Origin: Buchnera aphidicola (Periphyllus lyropictus) | GTDB taxonomy: Bacteria > Pseudomonadota > Gammaproteobacteria > Enterobacterales > Enterobacteriaceae | Direction: 5' to 3' | NCBI RefSeq assembly: GCF_024029895.1 | Contig: NZ_CP097457.1 | Span: forward strand, 62,001-126,000 | DNA length: 64,000 bases | Shown here: positions 9,951 through 20,284 of the stretch, one piece after another | Layout: each line of letters starts with the position of its first letter | Position numbering within the stretch: position 1 is the stretch's first letter | Notes under the pieces: generated by a model | Seen by the model: only the letters and a program-made list of their open reading frames with translations | Database searches by the model: none | What the model was told of the DNA's origin: nothing | Made by a program: the position numbers and the translations under genes

Positions 9951-11150
9951 TTACTTTTTTTTAATTGATCGAATTTTAGAAGAAAGAGAAAATAAGTTAA
10001 TAAAACCAGAAGCGTTAGATTGTTTATATACAGAATCTGATCCAAAAGTAGAAAAAGATTTTGAATATAATGAATTTTTTGATTTTTTTTTAACAGCACA
10101 TACCATACCTTTATATAATTTTAAAACTACTGTTCCTGTTATCATCTTTGATAAATTTTCTGAAGATACTTGAATAGATTTCCTAATTGGAGTAAACCAA
10201 CAACCATTATAAATTACATGTGACATTTCTAATGCTAATTTTTCTCTCCATTTCATACATTCTTGATCTAAAACTAATTGTTCTATTGCTCTTATTGCTT
10301 CATACATAATTGTCCCTCCAGGAGTTTCATAACATCCTCTAGATTTTAAACCAATCAATCTATTTTCTACTATATCAACTCTCCCAATTCCATGCAAAGA
10401 ACCTAATCTATTTAACTCTTTTAAACATTGAAAAGGAGTTTTAAATTTATTATTAATAGATAATATACAACCATTTTCTATATATAATGAAACATATTCT
10501 GGAATATTAGGAGAATCTTCTACATTTTTTGTCCAAACCCAACAATCTTTTGTAGGTTCATTCCATAAATCTTCTAAAATTCCACCTTCTGTAGAAATAT
10601 GCCAAATATTTTCATCTCTACTATAAATTTTTTTTAAAGTTGAAGTAGTAGAAATATTTTTTTCATTTAAATATACTAATAAATCCTCTCTAGATTTAAA
10701 TTTCCATTCTCTCCATGGAACAATAACCTTTAATTCAGGAGACAAAGAAGAATAAGCCATTTCAAATCTTACTTGATCATTTCCTTTTCCAGTAGATCCA
10801 TGAGCTAACGCTTGAGCTCCAATTTTTTTAGCTAATTCAACTTGAGCTTTAGCAATAATTGGTCTTGCAATAGCTGTTCCTAAAAAATATTTTCCTTCAT
10901 ATAATGCACCTATTTTTAATAAAGGATAAATATAGTTTTTAACAAAAATTTCTTTTAAATCAATAATTTCACATCCAACTGCTCCGGAAGAAATAGCTTT
11001 TTTTTCTATTCCATTCAAATCATCTCTAGATTGCCCAACATCTGCTACAAATGCAAAAACATCAAAATTATAATTTTCTTTAATCCAAGGAATAATTGCT
11101 GAAGTATCTAATCCACCAGAATATGCCAAAACTACTATTTTTTTTTTCAT
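9951..11150 (-). CDS. argG: Argininosuccinate synthase
   Basis: A 399-residue enzyme joining citrulline and aspartate with ATP to give argininosuccinate. The PP-loop AYSGGLDTS is at 9-17, and AHGSTGKGNDQVRFE, which belongs to the citrulline/aspartate-binding region, is intact. The length fits the roughly 400-residue family rather than the longer E. coli-type ArgG. It sits upstream of argH. The ornithine-pathway genes argE, argC and argB, which in other Buchnera adjoin argGH as I recall, are not between argG and metF: that gap is only 121 bp. Confidence 0.95.
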   Translation of the reverse strand: MKKKIVVLAYSGGLDTSAIIPWIKENYNFDVFAFVADVGQSRDDLNGIEKKAISSGAVGCEIIDLKEIFVKNYIYPLLKIGALYEGKYFLGTAIARPIIAKAQVELAKKIGAQALAHGSTGKGNDQVRFEMAYSSLSPELKVIVPWREWKFKSREDLLVYLNEKNISTTSTLKKIYSRDENIWHISTEGGILEDLWNEPTKDCWVWTKNVEDSPNIPEYVSLYIENGCILSINNKFKTPFQCLKELNRLGSLHGIGRVDIVENRLIGLKSRGCYETPGGTIMYEAIRAIEQLVLDQECMKWREKLALEMSHVIYNGCWFTPIRKSIQVSSENLSKMITGTVVLKLYKGMVCAVKKKSKNSLYSKSFSTFGSDSVYKQSNASGFINLFSLSSKIRSIKKK

Positions 11151-11271
11151 AAATACTCTCTAATAAAAATTTATTAATAAAAAAATTATCCAAAAAAATA
11201 TTAAAATGTTTATTTTTTTTAAAAAAATTAAAAATTACAAAAAAAATATTTAAAATAATTATTTAAAATAT

Positions 11272-12159
11272 TTAAATTTTTTTTAAAATATTACATAAAG
11301 AAAATATAAAATTTAATTTATTTAAAGTATATAAATGAAAATCATATACACCTTCTTTATATAATTCATTAATCATATTTATTGAAATATTCATACTAAT
11401 TAATCTTTTTTCTTTATTATTTTGATTGGATTTTAAATACAAAGATTTTAACCATTCAGGAACATAAATGTTTGAAACTAAACAAAATTTATAAACTTGA
11501 TTAAAATTATATATAGGTAAAATTCCAGGTATAATTTTTGCATTTATTCCAATTCCTGAACATTTATCTCTAAACCTTAAAAAATTTTCTATATCAAAAA
11601 AAAATTGAGTAATAGCTTGAGAAGCACCAGAATCAATTTTTTTTTTTAAATTTAATAAATCAAATTTAGCGCTTTTTGCTTCTGGATGTACTTCTGGATA
11701 AGCAGCTACAGAAATATCAAAATTTGCAATTTTTTTTAATAAAACTACTAAATCTAAAGCATATAAATTAGGCTTTTTTGATTTTTCTAAATAATCTCCT
11801 CTTAAAGCAATAATATGCTTAATTCCTAAATTTAAATATTTTAAAGCAGTTTTTTTTAATTCTGTTTTATTTTCATAAACACAAGTCATATGCGGAACAG
11901 AATCTAAATTTGTATAATATCTTATTTGATTAACAAAATTATAAGTTTTTAATCTATTTCCATTATTTTCTCCATAAGTAACAGATATAAATTTAGGATT
12001 AAATAAACTTAATTTTTTTATTTTAATCCAAAAACTTTTATTTATTTTATTTTTTGATGGTGGAAAAAATTCAAAAGATAAATTAATTTTTTTATTAAAA
12101 ATGTTTTTATTATTAAAAACATTTTTTTTAAAATTAAAATTTTTTTTTAATAAATTCAT
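11272..12159 (-). CDS. metF: 5,10-methylenetetrahydrofolate reductase
   Basis: A 295-residue TIM-barrel flavoenzyme (E. coli 296) that makes 5-methyl-THF, the methyl donor for methionine synthase. Conserved segments include SFEFFPPSK, ISVTYGENNG, HIIALRGD, the very strongly conserved DISVAAYPEVHPEAKSA, and AITQFFFD. The frame is fully open with no damaged motifs. The methionine synthase gene that would use its product, metE, is a pseudogene at 25250-27490, so this reductase may have lost its main purpose. The N-terminal 25 residues are Lys/Asn-rich and unlike the E. coli protein. Confidence 0.95.
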   Translation of the reverse strand: MNLLKKNFNFKKNVFNNKNIFNKKINLSFEFFPPSKNKINKSFWIKIKKLSLFNPKFISVTYGENNGNRLKTYNFVNQIRYYTNLDSVPHMTCVYENKTELKKTALKYLNLGIKHIIALRGDYLEKSKKPNLYALDLVVLLKKIANFDISVAAYPEVHPEAKSAKFDLLNLKKKIDSGASQAITQFFFDIENFLRFRDKCSGIGINAKIIPGILPIYNFNQVYKFCLVSNIYVPEWLKSLYLKSNQNNKEKRLISMNISINMINELYKEGVYDFHLYTLNKLNFIFSLCNILKKI

Positions 12160-12402
12160 TATTTTTCTCTCAATAAATCATTTTTTTTAATTACAAAAAA
12201 TAAATAAAAATATATAAAAATTTTTTACATTTAATATATAAAATAAAATATTTTTTTAAAACATAAAAAAATAATTTTATCTTTAATTTTCTTAAAATTT
12301 TTTATTAAATTAATTTAAAAAAATAAATCTTTTTTTTAAGTATTTGATTTTTTATAAAAAAAAACGTAAAATACATTTATTATAATATTTAAAAAATTTT
12401 CA
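12160..12402. other. AT-rich spacer upstream of the tRNA cluster
   Basis: About 240 bases of nearly pure A/T between metF and the tRNA operon. The only signal I can support is a consensus TATAAT at 12381-12386, 17 bases before the first tRNA, which could be its -10 element. No matching -35 stands 16-18 bases upstream. In E. coli murB, birA and coaA precede this tRNA cluster; no remnant of them is visible. Confidence 0.5.
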
Positions 12403-12475
<73 letters not shown>

Positions 12476-12518
12476 TAAATTAAAAATTTTTATAAAAAAT
12501 ATAAAAATTTAAATAAAT

Positions 12519-12601
12519 GGTGAGATTCCCGAGCGGCCAAAGGGAGCAGACTGTAAATCTGACGTCATTCGACTTCGAAGGTTCGAATCCTTCTCTCACC
12601 A
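12519..12601 (+). tRNA. tRNA-Tyr (GTA)
   Basis: A class II tRNA with a long variable arm, very close to the E. coli sequence. Acceptor GGTGAGA pairs with TCTCACC, and the anticodon stem-loop CAGACTGTAAATCTG carries anticodon GTA. A73 is followed by A residues, so CCA is not encoded. Confidence 0.96.
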
Positions 12602-12611
12602 AAAAAATTAT

Positions 12612-12683
12612 GCGAGCATGGTATAAAGGCTATTACCTCAACCTTCCAAGTTGATAATGTGGGTTCAATTCCCACTGTTCGCT
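12612..12683 (+). tRNA. tRNA-Gly (TCC)
   Basis: Acceptor GCGAGCA pairs with TGTTCGC with one G-T pair. The anticodon arm CAACCTTCCAAGTTG carries anticodon TCC, and the T arm GTGGGTTCAATTCCCAC is intact. Discriminator T; CCA not encoded. Ten bases after tRNA-Tyr. Confidence 0.95.
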
Positions 12684-12720
12684 CAAAATATTTCTTAAAA
12701 AAATGCTAAAAAAATATTTA

Positions 12721-12794
12721 GCTGGTATGGCTTAATTGGTTAAAGCGCACCCTTGGTAAGGGTGAGATCCCCAGTTCAAATCTGGGTATCAGCA
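12721..12794 (+). tRNA. tRNA-Thr (GGT)
   Basis: Acceptor GCTGGTA pairs with TATCAGC (one G-T pair). The anticodon arm CACCCTTGGTAAGGGTG carries anticodon GGT, and the T arm CCCAGTTCAAATCTGGG is complete. CCA is not encoded. Last of the cluster, just upstream of secE. The tufB gene that follows thrT in E. coli is absent. Confidence 0.96.
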
Positions 12795-12860
12795 ATTTCA
12801 TCTCTTTTATTATTTCTAAAAAATTTTCATTTTTTTTAAAATCTTATTTCAGGATTTCTT

Positions 12861-13238
12861 ATGAAATCTAATATTTTCAATAAAATAAATTTAATTTTAA
12901 AAAAAAAAATAATATATTTCTATATTTTTTTTTTTATTTTTATTCTTTTTTTAATATTTAAAAATTATTTTTTTAAGAAAAAAATACAAAATATAATAAT
13001 ATTTATATTTTTAATAACATTTATTACCTCATTATTAATATATAATAAAAATTTTCAAAAATTACTATCTATAATTAAAAAAATAAAAATTGAATTAAAA
13101 AATATTTCTTGGCCTACAAAAAAAGAAACTTTAAATACAACTTTTATAATTATTTTAATAAGTTTATTAATATCAATTGTTTTATGGATATTAGATAACA
13201 TAATATTTTATTTAATATCTTTTATTACTCAATTATAA
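12861..13238 (+). CDS. secE: Preprotein translocase subunit SecE
   Basis: A 125-residue membrane protein (E. coli 127) that clamps SecY in the Sec translocon. Three hydrophobic segments are visible: two in the N-terminal half and one near the C-terminus. Between them lies the conserved amphipathic segment with [17 protein letters not shown] at 12852-12855 is the ribosome binding site. It is followed by nusG 12 bp later, as in enterobacteria. Confidence 0.93.
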   Translation: MKSNIFNKINLILKKKIIYFYIFFFIFILFLIFKNYFFKKKIQNIIIFIFLITFITSLLIYNKNFQKLLSIIKKIKIELKNISWPTKKETLNTTFIIILISLLISIVLWILDNIIFYLISFITQL

Positions 13239-13250
13239 GAAAATACTTCA

Positions 13251-13804
13251 ATGAAAAAAAAAAACTAAAAAAAAAAAAATGGTATGCTATACAAATTTAT
13301 TCAGGATTTGAAAATAAAGTTGTAAAATCTATAAAAGATCATATTAAAAAGAAAAATCTAAAAAAAATCTTTGGAAAAATTTTAGTACCTTCAGAAGAAG
13401 TAATTGAAATAAAAAAAGGTAAAAGAAAAAAAAGTGAACACAAATTTTTTCCAGGATATGTTTTAATTAAAATGATAATAAATGAAATAAGTTGGCATTT
13501 AATTAAAAGTATCCCAAAAGTAATCGGTTTTATTGGAGGAACTTCAGAAAATCCATTTCCTATTCGAACTAAAGAAATAAATTTAATTAAGAAAAAGTTA
13601 AAAAAAATTGGTAATAAACCTAGACCAAAAACATTGTTTGAACCAGGAGAAAATGTTAGAGTAAAAAATGGACCATTTTCAGATTTTAATGGAACTGTTG
13701 AACAAGCAGACTATGATAAAAATAGATTAAAAGTTTCAATTTCTATATTTGGAAGATCTACTCCTGTAGAATTAGATTTTAATCAAGTAGAAAAATATTC
13801 TTAA
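13251..13804 (+). CDS. nusG: Transcription antitermination factor NusG (frameshift in poly-A)
   Basis: NusG binds RNA polymerase and couples it to the ribosome and Rho. From [11 protein letters not shown] (TGG at 13280) the frame is open to 13804 and matches the whole E. coli protein, including [21 protein letters not shown], the KOW segment [19 protein letters not shown] and the end [11 protein letters not shown]. The only suitable start, the ATG at 13251, is out of frame by one base: ATG is followed by A11, CT and A13 before TGG, and in-frame reading stops at TAA after five codons. One extra A in the first run gives [13 protein letters not shown], about 185 residues (E. coli 181). Slippage, an indel error or recent damage are all possible; the conserved remainder suggests function. 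Confidence 0.85.
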
Positions 13805-13823
13805 AATAAAATAAGGAAAAAAA

Positions 13824-14255
13824 ATGAAAAAAAAAATTACTTCATATATAAAACTTCAAATTCCAGCTGGACAAGCTAATCCAAGTCCTCCAGTAGGTCC
13901 TGCATTAGGTCAAAAAGGACTAAATATAATGGATTTTTGTAAACAATTTAATTCTAAAACAAGTAAATTAGAAAAAGGAATTCCAATACCAGTATTAATA
14001 ACTGTTTTATCTGATAAAACATTTACATTTATCACTAAAACTCCACCAGCATCAATATTATTAAAAAAATACGCAGGTATTAAATCAGGATCTAAAAAAC
14101 CAAATTTAGAATTCGTTGGTTCAATATCTATGTCAAAAATAAAGGAAATAGCACAAATAAAAAAAGAAGATATGACAGGGTCAAATTTAAAAAAAATTAG
14201 TAATTCAATTATAGGAACTGCAAAATCTATGGGTTTAAAAATAAAAAACTCTTAA
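13824..14255 (+). CDS. rplK: 50S ribosomal protein L11
   Basis: A 143-residue protein (E. coli 142). The N-terminal [20 protein letters not shown] is the family signature for thiostrepton/GTPase-centre interaction, and the C-terminal rRNA-binding domain retains [10 protein letters not shown] and [14 protein letters not shown] at 13812-13816 is a ribosome binding site. It sits 3 bp upstream of rplA in the nusG-rplKAJL-rpoBC block. Confidence 0.97.
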   Translation: MKKKITSYIKLQIPAGQANPSPPVGPALGQKGLNIMDFCKQFNSKTSKLEKGIPIPVLITVLSDKTFTFITKTPPASILLKKYAGIKSGSKKPNLEFVGSISMSKIKEIAQIKKEDMTGSNLKKISNSIIGTAKSMGLKIKNS

Positions 14256-14258
14256 AAT

Positions 14259-14942
14259 ATGAAAAATAAATATATTATAAAATCAAATAAAAAAAAAATA
14301 AATCAAATAAAAAATATAGAAGAAGCAATTTCAATTTTAAAAAAAAATTCTAAAAAAAATTTTATAGAAAGTTGTGATGTTGTAGTTATGCTAGGAATAA
14401 ATACAAAAAAAACAGATGAAAATGTAAGAGGATTTACAGTATTACCAAATGGAATAGGAAAAAAAATTACTGTTTTAGTATTTGCTCATGGAGAAAAAGC
14501 TGAAGAAGCAAAAAAAGCAGAAGCAGATTTCATAGGAATGGAAGATTTAGTAAAAAAAATTAAAAGAAAAAAAATTAAATTTGACGTTGCCGTAGCAACA
14601 CCAGAATCTATGAAAACAATAAGCGTATTAGGATCTATTTTAGGACCAAAAGGTTTAATGCCAAATTACAAAATGGGAACTGTTACTTCAAAAATTTTTG
14701 AAACAGTAAAAAAAATAAAAAATGGACAAATAAGATATAAAAATGATAAAAATGGAATAATACATACATCTATAGGAAAAATTAATTTTTCTAAAAAAGA
14801 AATAAAAGAAAATTTAATAAGTTTTATTAATACATTAAAAAAACAAAAACCAAATCATATAAAAGGAATATATTTTAAAAAATTATTTTTAACAACTACA
14901 ATGGGAAAATCTATTGAAATAAATCAATCCGAAATTGAATAA
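14259..14942 (+). CDS. rplA: 50S ribosomal protein L1
   Basis: A 227-residue protein (E. coli 234) forming the L1 stalk near the E site. Recognisable are ENVRGFTVLPNGIGK, the segment LGPKGLMPNYKMGTVT, GQIRYKNDKNGIIHTSIGK and TTTMGKSI near the end. Some lineage-specific Lys enrichment occurs at the N-terminus. Its start lies 3 bp after the rplK stop, which implies translational coupling; in E. coli L1 also represses this pair. Confidence 0.96.
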   Translation: MKNKYIIKSNKKKINQIKNIEEAISILKKNSKKNFIESCDVVVMLGINTKKTDENVRGFTVLPNGIGKKITVLVFAHGEKAEEAKKAEADFIGMEDLVKKIKRKKIKFDVAVATPESMKTISVLGSILGPKGLMPNYKMGTVTSKIFETVKKIKNGQIRYKNDKNGIIHTSIGKINFSKKEIKENLISFINTLKKQKPNHIKGIYFKKLFLTTTMGKSIEINQSEIE

Positions 14943-14982
14943 AATATTAATAGATTTTTTTTTAAATTAAATATTAAAATAT

Positions 14983-15028
14983 CCTAGTTTCTTAATTAAT
15001 TTTTCTATATTTTAGTTAGAAATTAGGT
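14983..15028 (+). promoter_or_regulatory. Hairpin in the rplJ leader
   Basis: CCTAGTTTCTTAATTAA from 14983 can pair with TTAGTTAGAAATTAGG ending at 15027 when G-U pairs are allowed, giving a long stem followed by a T5 run. It lies in the 190-base leader between rplA and rplJ. In E. coli this leader binds L10-L12 for feedback control of rplJL. I cannot tell whether this hairpin is the protein-binding element, an attenuator, or both. Confidence 0.55.
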
Positions 15029-15133
15029 TTTTACATTTTAATTTTAAAAATCTTATACATTTTTCTAAAAAATTTTCTACAAATTTCAAGAAATAATTAT
15101 AAAGGATTTTTAAAAAAAAATCTAGGAGTAAAA

Positions 15134-15631
15134 ATGTCTATTAATATTAAAAAAAAAATGGAAATAGTAAAAAGAATTAATAAAATATCAAACTATGCAT
15201 TGTCAGCTGTAGTTGCAAACTCAAATAAAATAAATGTTAATAAAATAAATAATTTAAGAAAAGAAGCAAGAAAAGAAGGAGTGAAAATTAATATTGTAAA
15301 AAATACTTTATTAAAAAAAGCTATAAAAAATACTCCTTTTGAGTGTTTAAAAAAAATTTTAAAAAATTTTACTTTAATAGCTTATTCTATTAATCACCCT
15401 GGAAGTGCTGCAAAACTATTATATTTATTTTCTAAAGAAAATAAAACTTTCAAAATAAAAGGAGCTGCTTTTGAAGGAAAATTTATTAATCCAAAAAAAA
15501 TAAAAAAATTATCTTTAATTCCTACATATAAAGAAGCGATACAAAAACTAATAATAATTATAAAAGAATTAGCAATAGGAAAATTAGTACGTTTATTAAT
15601 GTCTATTAAAAAAAAAAAAGAAGATAAATAA
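15134..15631 (+). CDS. rplJ: 50S ribosomal protein L10
   Basis: A 165-residue protein, the same length as E. coli L10. L10 forms the base of the L7/L12 stalk that recruits translation factors. The N-terminal domain carries the pattern [20 protein letters not shown], and the C-terminal L12-binding helix is preserved, though rich in Lys. TAGGAG at 15122-15127 is one of the strongest ribosome binding sites in the window, six bases before the ATG. Confidence 0.95.
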   Translation: MSINIKKKMEIVKRINKISNYALSAVVANSNKINVNKINNLRKEARKEGVKINIVKNTLLKKAIKNTPFECLKKILKNFTLIAYSINHPGSAAKLLYLFSKENKTFKIKGAAFEGKFINPKKIKKLSLIPTYKEAIQKLIIIIKELAIGKLVRLLMSIKKKKEDK

Positions 15632-15654
15632 ATATATTAAATTTAGGAAAAAAA

Positions 15655-16020
15655 ATGTCTATTACTAAAGAAGAAATATTAGATACAATTTCAAAAATGT
15701 CAGTTATGGAAATTATGGAATTAATTAAATCTATGGAAAAAAAATTTGAAGTATCTTCTAATATTTCTGTAAACAATACTATTCCAAAAATAGAAAAAAA
15801 AATTGAAAAAACAGAATTTGATGTTCATATTAAATCTATAGGAAAAAATAAAGTTTCTGTAATAAGAGCAGTTAGAAGTTTAACTACTTTAGGATTAAAA
15901 GAAGCCAAAGATTTAGTAGAATCTGCACCAGTTCTTTTAAAAGAAAAAGTTAATAAAGAAGAATCAGAATCTTTAAAGAAAACTTTAGAAACAGCGGGAG
16001 CTGAAGTAGAAATTAAATAA
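15655..16020 (+). CDS. rplL: 50S ribosomal protein L7/L12
   Basis: A 121-residue protein, exactly the E. coli length. The N-terminal dimerisation domain, the variable hinge (here less Ala-rich than usual) and the C-terminal factor-binding domain are visible. The last includes [27 protein letters not shown] and the end [14 protein letters not shown] lies just before the ATG. It closes the rplKAJL run before an attenuator-like hairpin and rpoBC. Confidence 0.97.
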   Translation: MSITKEEILDTISKMSVMEIMELIKSMEKKFEVSSNISVNNTIPKIEKKIEKTEFDVHIKSIGKNKVSVIRAVRSLTTLGLKEAKDLVESAPVLLKEKVNKEESESLKKTLETAGAEVEIK

Positions 16021-16064
16021 AAAAAATATTAATTATTTTTAATAATATTTTTTCTAAAAAATAA

Positions 16065-16092
16065 AGCTGGTGAAAAAAATCACCAGCTCTTT
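16065..16092 (+). terminator. rplL-rpoB attenuator hairpin
   Basis: AGCTGGTGA (16065-16073) and TCACCAGCT (16080-16088) form a perfect 9-bp stem with an A6 loop, followed by CTTTT. It is a classical Rho-independent terminator shape. E. coli has a partial terminator between rplL and rpoB that sets the ratio of ribosomal to polymerase transcripts, and the position is the same here. Confidence 0.8.
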
Positions 16093-16197
16093 TATAAAAT
16101 TTTTATATAAAAATATAAAACTAATAAATTTTATTTAAAATTTTTAAAAAAGTTATAAAAATTTCACAAATAAAACTTTTATAAATAGAGAAATAAA

Positions 16198-19100
16198 ATG
16201 GTTTATTCTTATACAGAAAAAAAAAGAATTAGAAAAGATTTTGGAAAAAATCCAAAAATTTTAGATATTCCTTACTTGTTATCTATTCAAATAGATTCAT
16301 TTAAAAAATTTATTGATCAAAAAAAAAATAATTCTAATGGAATTGAATCAGCATTAAAATCAGTTTTTCCTATTAAAAGTTATAACGAACATGCTGAAAT
16401 TCAATATGTAAAATATAGATTAGGAAAAAAAAGTTTTAATGTTTTAGAATGTCATACTAGAGGAACAACATATTCTGTTCCATTAAGAGTAACACTACGT
16501 TTAATAATATATGAAAAAGATTCGTTATCCAATAAAAAAATAAAAGATATAAAAGAACAAGAAGTATATATGGGAGAAATTCCATTAATGACAAAAAATG
16601 GAACATTTATTATTAATGGTACAGAGAGAGTAGTTGTATCTCAATTACATCGAAGTCCAGGAGTATTTTTTGATAGCGATAAAGGAAAAACTCATTCTTC
16701 AGGAAAAATTTTATATAGCGCAAGAATTATTCCTTATAGAGGATCTTGGTTAGATTTCGAATTTGACCCAAAAGATAATCTATTCGTTAGAATTGACAGA
16801 AGAAGAAAATTTCCTGTAACAATTTTATTAAAAGCTTTAGGATATAATACAGAAGAAATATTAAATATATTTTTTAAAAAAACTTCTTTTAAATTTTATA
16901 ATTCTAATATAAAAATGAAATTAGTTCCAAAAAGATTAAGAGGAGAAATATTTTTTTTTAAAATTCAAAAAAATAACAAAATTTATTTAAAAAAAAATCA
17001 AAGAATAACAGCAAGACACATAAAAAAATTAATAAAAAACAAAATAAATTCTATAAATGTTCCTATTGAATATATTATAGGAAAAGTTTCTTTAAAAAAT
17101 TATTTTGATAATAAAAATAAAATAATAATTTCTGCAAATTCTAAATTTACTCTAAATGCAATAAAAAAAATAAAAAAAAACAATATTAATAGTATTAAAA
17201 CAATATTTACAAATGACTTAGATCATGGATCTTATATTTCAGAAACGTTAAATATTGATTTAACAAAAGATCATAATGAAGCTTTAATAGAAATTTATAG
17301 AATGATGAGACCAGGAGAACCTCCAACAAAAGAAGCAGCAAAAAATTTATTTAAATCTCTTTTTTTTTCAGAAGAAAGATATGATTTATCTTCTGTAGGA
17401 AGAATGAAATTTAATATGTCTTTATCGAAAAAAAATCACTCTGGAAATAATATTTTAAATAAAAAAGATATTGTTAATGTAATAAAAAAATTAATAAAAA
17501 TTAGAAACGGAAAAGGAGAAGTAGATGATATAGATCATTTAGGAAATAGAAGAGTACGTTCTGTAGGAGAAATGACTGAAAATCAATTTAGAATAGGATT
17601 AATTCGAGTAGAAAGAGCAGTAAAAGAAAGATTATCTATAAGTGATGTAGATACTTTAATGCCTAAAGATATGATTAATGCAAAACCAATTTCAGCAGCA
17701 ATAAAAGAATTTTTTGGATCTAGTCAATTATCTCAATTTATGGATCAAAATAACCCTCTTTCAGAAATTACACATAAAAGAAGAATTTCAGCATTAGGAA
17801 TTGGAGGATTAACAAGAGAAAGAGCAGGATTTGAAGTAAGAGATGTTCATCCTACTCATTATGGTAGAGTATGTCCAATTGAAACCCCAGAAGGTCCAAA
17901 TATTGGATTAATAAATTCTTTATCAGTATATGCTCGAACTAATAAATATGGATTTTTAGAAACTCCATATAGAAAAGTAAAAAATGGATATATTACAAAT
18001 AAAATAAAATATTTATCTGCAATTGAAGAAGGAAATTTTATTATTGCACAAGCAAATATAAAATTAAATAAAAAACAAAAAATAATAAATAAATTAATAA
18101 ATTGTAGATACAAAAATGAATTTGGTTTATTTAAAAAAAAACAAATTAATTATATGGATATATCTAATCAACAAATTGTTTCTGTAGGAGCTTCTTTAAT
18201 ACCATTTTTAGAACATGATGATGCTAATCGTGCTTTAATGGGTGCAAATATGCAAAGACAAGCAGTACCAGTAATAAAAGCAGAAAAACCACTAGTTGGA
18301 ACTGGAATGGAAAGATCAGTAGCAATAGATTCAGGAGTGACAGTTATTGCTAAAAGAAGTGGAAAAATTCATTATGTAGATTCATCTAAAATTGTTATAA
18401 AAGTTGATAAAAAAGAAATTAAAAAAAATGAATCTGGAATAGATATTTATCATTTAATTAAATTTAAAAGATCTAATCAAAACACATGTATTAATCAAAT
18501 TCCTTGTATTAGCTTAAATGATAAAATAAAAAAAAATGACGTATTAGGAGATGGACCAGCTACTGATCTTGGAGAATTAGCTTTAGGTCAAAATATGAGA
18601 GTAGCATTTATGCCATGGAATGGATACAATTTTGAAGATTCAATATTAATATCAGAACAAGTTGTTCAAAAAGATAGATTTACAAGTATACATATTCAAG
18701 AATTATCTTGTATTTCTAGAGATACTAAATTAGGTTCAGAAGAAATTACTTCAGATATACCAAACATAAGCGAATCATCTTTATTAAAATTAGATGAATC
18801 AGGAATTATTTATATTGGAGCAGAAATAAATGGAGGAGATATTTTAGTAGGAAAAGTAACACCTAAGGGAGAAACTCAATTAACTCCAGAAGAAAAATTA
18901 CTTAGAGCTATTTTTGGAGAAAAAGCATCTGATGTAAAAGATACTTCTTTAAGAGTTCCAAACGGAATAATAGGAACTGTAATAGATGTACAAATTTTTA
19001 CTCGAGATGGAATTAAAAAAGATAAAAGAACTCTAGAAATTGAAGAAATGAAAATTCAACAACTTAAAAAAAATCTCTCTGAAGAAAAAAAAATTTTTAA

Positions 19101-20223
19101 AATAGGCTTATTTAGACAAATTAAAATAATTTTAATAAAATCAGGAATTTCATATAAAAAATTTAAAAAAATACCTTTTAAAAAATGGTTTTATATAAAA
19201 TTAAAAAATAATAATTTTAAAAAAGAAATAGAAAAATTAAAAAATCAATATTATTCACTTAAAAAAAAATTCAAAAAAAAATTTATAGAGAAAAAAAAGA
19301 GAATTAAAAAAGGAGACGATTTATCTCCAGGAATATTAAAAATTGTAAAAGTATATTTAGCTGTAAAAAGATATGTTCAAACTGGAGACAAAATGGCAGG
19401 AAGACATGGAAATAAAGGAGTAATATCTAAAATAAATCCTGTAGAAGATATGCCTTATGATAAAAATGGAAAACCTATAGATATTGTATTAAATCCATTA
19501 GGAGTTCCCTCAAGAATGAATATTGGACAAATATTAGAAACTCATCTAGGAATGGCAGCTAAAGGAGTTGGAGAAAAAATAAATAAAATATTAAAAAAAG
19601 AAAAAAGAATAAAAAAATTACGTAATTTAATGAAAAAAACATTTAATATTGGTTATGATAAACGACAAAAAGTAAATATTAAAAAATTTTCTGATCAAGA
19701 AATATTATGTTTAGCAAAAAATTATAAAAAAGGAATACCAGTTTCTACACCAGTTTTTGATGGAGCAAAAGAAAAAGAAATTAAAAAATTTTTAAATTTT
19801 GGAGGTTTTCCATCTTCTGGAAAAATTGATTTATTTGATGGAAGAACAGGAGAAAAATTTGAAAGACCTATAACTGTAGGATATATGTATATATTAAAAT
19901 TAAATCATTTAGTTGACGACAAAATGCATGCTCGTTCAACTGGATCATATAGTTTAGTAACTCAACAACCTTTAGGTGGAAAAGCTCAATTTGGAGGACA
20001 AAGATTTGGAGAAATGGAAGTATGGGCATTAGAAGCTTATGGAGCATCATATACATTAAGAGAAATGCTTACAGTAAAATCAGATGATGTAAGTGGAAGA
20101 ACAAAAATGTATAAAAATATTATTGATGGAAATCATAAAATGGAACCTGGAATGCCAGAATCATTTAACGTTCTTATAAAAGAAATTCGTTCCTTAGGAA
20201 TTAATATAGAATTAGAAAATTAA
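16198..20223 (+). CDS. rpoB: RNA polymerase beta subunit
   Basis: A 1341-residue catalytic subunit (E. coli 1342). Beta forms half of the active cleft and the rifampicin pocket; the rif-region segment [17 protein letters not shown] followed by [10 protein letters not shown] is unchanged, so the target is wild type in sequence. Also conserved are [45 protein letters not shown] and [20 protein letters not shown]. Variable parts, especially the stretch about residues 950-1040, are Lys-rich compared with E. coli. It sits 61 bp upstream of rpoC in an rpoBC operon behind rplL. Confidence 0.98.
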   Translation: MVYSYTEKKRIRKDFGKNPKILDIPYLLSIQIDSFKKFIDQKKNNSNGIESALKSVFPIKSYNEHAEIQYVKYRLGKKSFNVLECHTRGTTYSVPLRVTLRLIIYEKDSLSNKKIKDIKEQEVYMGEIPLMTKNGTFIINGTERVVVSQLHRSPGVFFDSDKGKTHSSGKILYSARIIPYRGSWLDFEFDPKDNLFVRIDRRRKFPVTILLKALGYNTEEILNIFFKKTSFKFYNSNIKMKLVPKRLRGEIFFFKIQKNNKIYLKKNQRITARHIKKLIKNKINSINVPIEYIIGKVSLKNYFDNKNKIIISANSKFTLNAIKKIKKNNINSIKTIFTNDLDHGSYISETLNIDLTKDHNEALIEIYRMMRPGEPPTKEAAKNLFKSLFFSEERYDLSSVGRMKFNMSLSKKNHSGNNILNKKDIVNVIKKLIKIRNGKGEVDDIDHLGNRRVRSVGEMTENQFRIGLIRVERAVKERLSISDVDTLMPKDMINAKPISAAIKEFFGSSQLSQFMDQNNPLSEITHKRRISALGIGGLTRERAGFEVRDVHPTHYGRVCPIETPEGPNIGLINSLSVYARTNKYGFLETPYRKVKNGYITNKIKYLSAIEEGNFIIAQANIKLNKKQKIINKLINCRYKNEFGLFKKKQINYMDISNQQIVSVGASLIPFLEHDDANRALMGANMQRQAVPVIKAEKPLVGTGMERSVAIDSGVTVIAKRSGKIHYVDSSKIVIKVDKKEIKKNESGIDIYHLIKFKRSNQNTCINQIPCISLNDKIKKNDVLGDGPATDLGELALGQNMRVAFMPWNGYNFEDSILISEQVVQKDRFTSIHIQELSCISRDTKLGSEEITSDIPNISESSLLKLDESGIIYIGAEINGGDILVGKVTPKGETQLTPEEKLLRAIFGEKASDVKDTSLRVPNGIIGTVIDVQIFTRDGIKKDKRTLEIEEMKIQQLKKNLSEEKKIFKIGLFRQIKIILIKSGISYKKFKKIPFKKWFYIKLKNNNFKKEIEKLKNQYYSLKKKFKKKFIEKKKRIKKGDDLSPGILKIVKVYLAVKRYVQTGDKMAGRHGNKGVISKINPVEDMPYDKNGKPIDIVLNPLGVPSRMNIGQILETHLGMAAKGVGEKINKILKKEKRIKKLRNLMKKTFNIGYDKRQKVNIKKFSDQEILCLAKNYKKGIPVSTPVFDGAKEKEIKKFLNFGGFPSSGKIDLFDGRTGEKFERPITVGYMYILKLNHLVDDKMHARSTGSYSLVTQQPLGGKAQFGGQRFGEMEVWALEAYGASYTLREMLTVKSDDVSGRTKMYKNIIDGNHKMEPGMPESFNVLIKEIRSLGINIELEN

Positions 20224-20284
20224 AAAATAAATTAAAAATAAATTAATTTTAAATTAAAATAATACTATAAAATAGGAAAAATTT

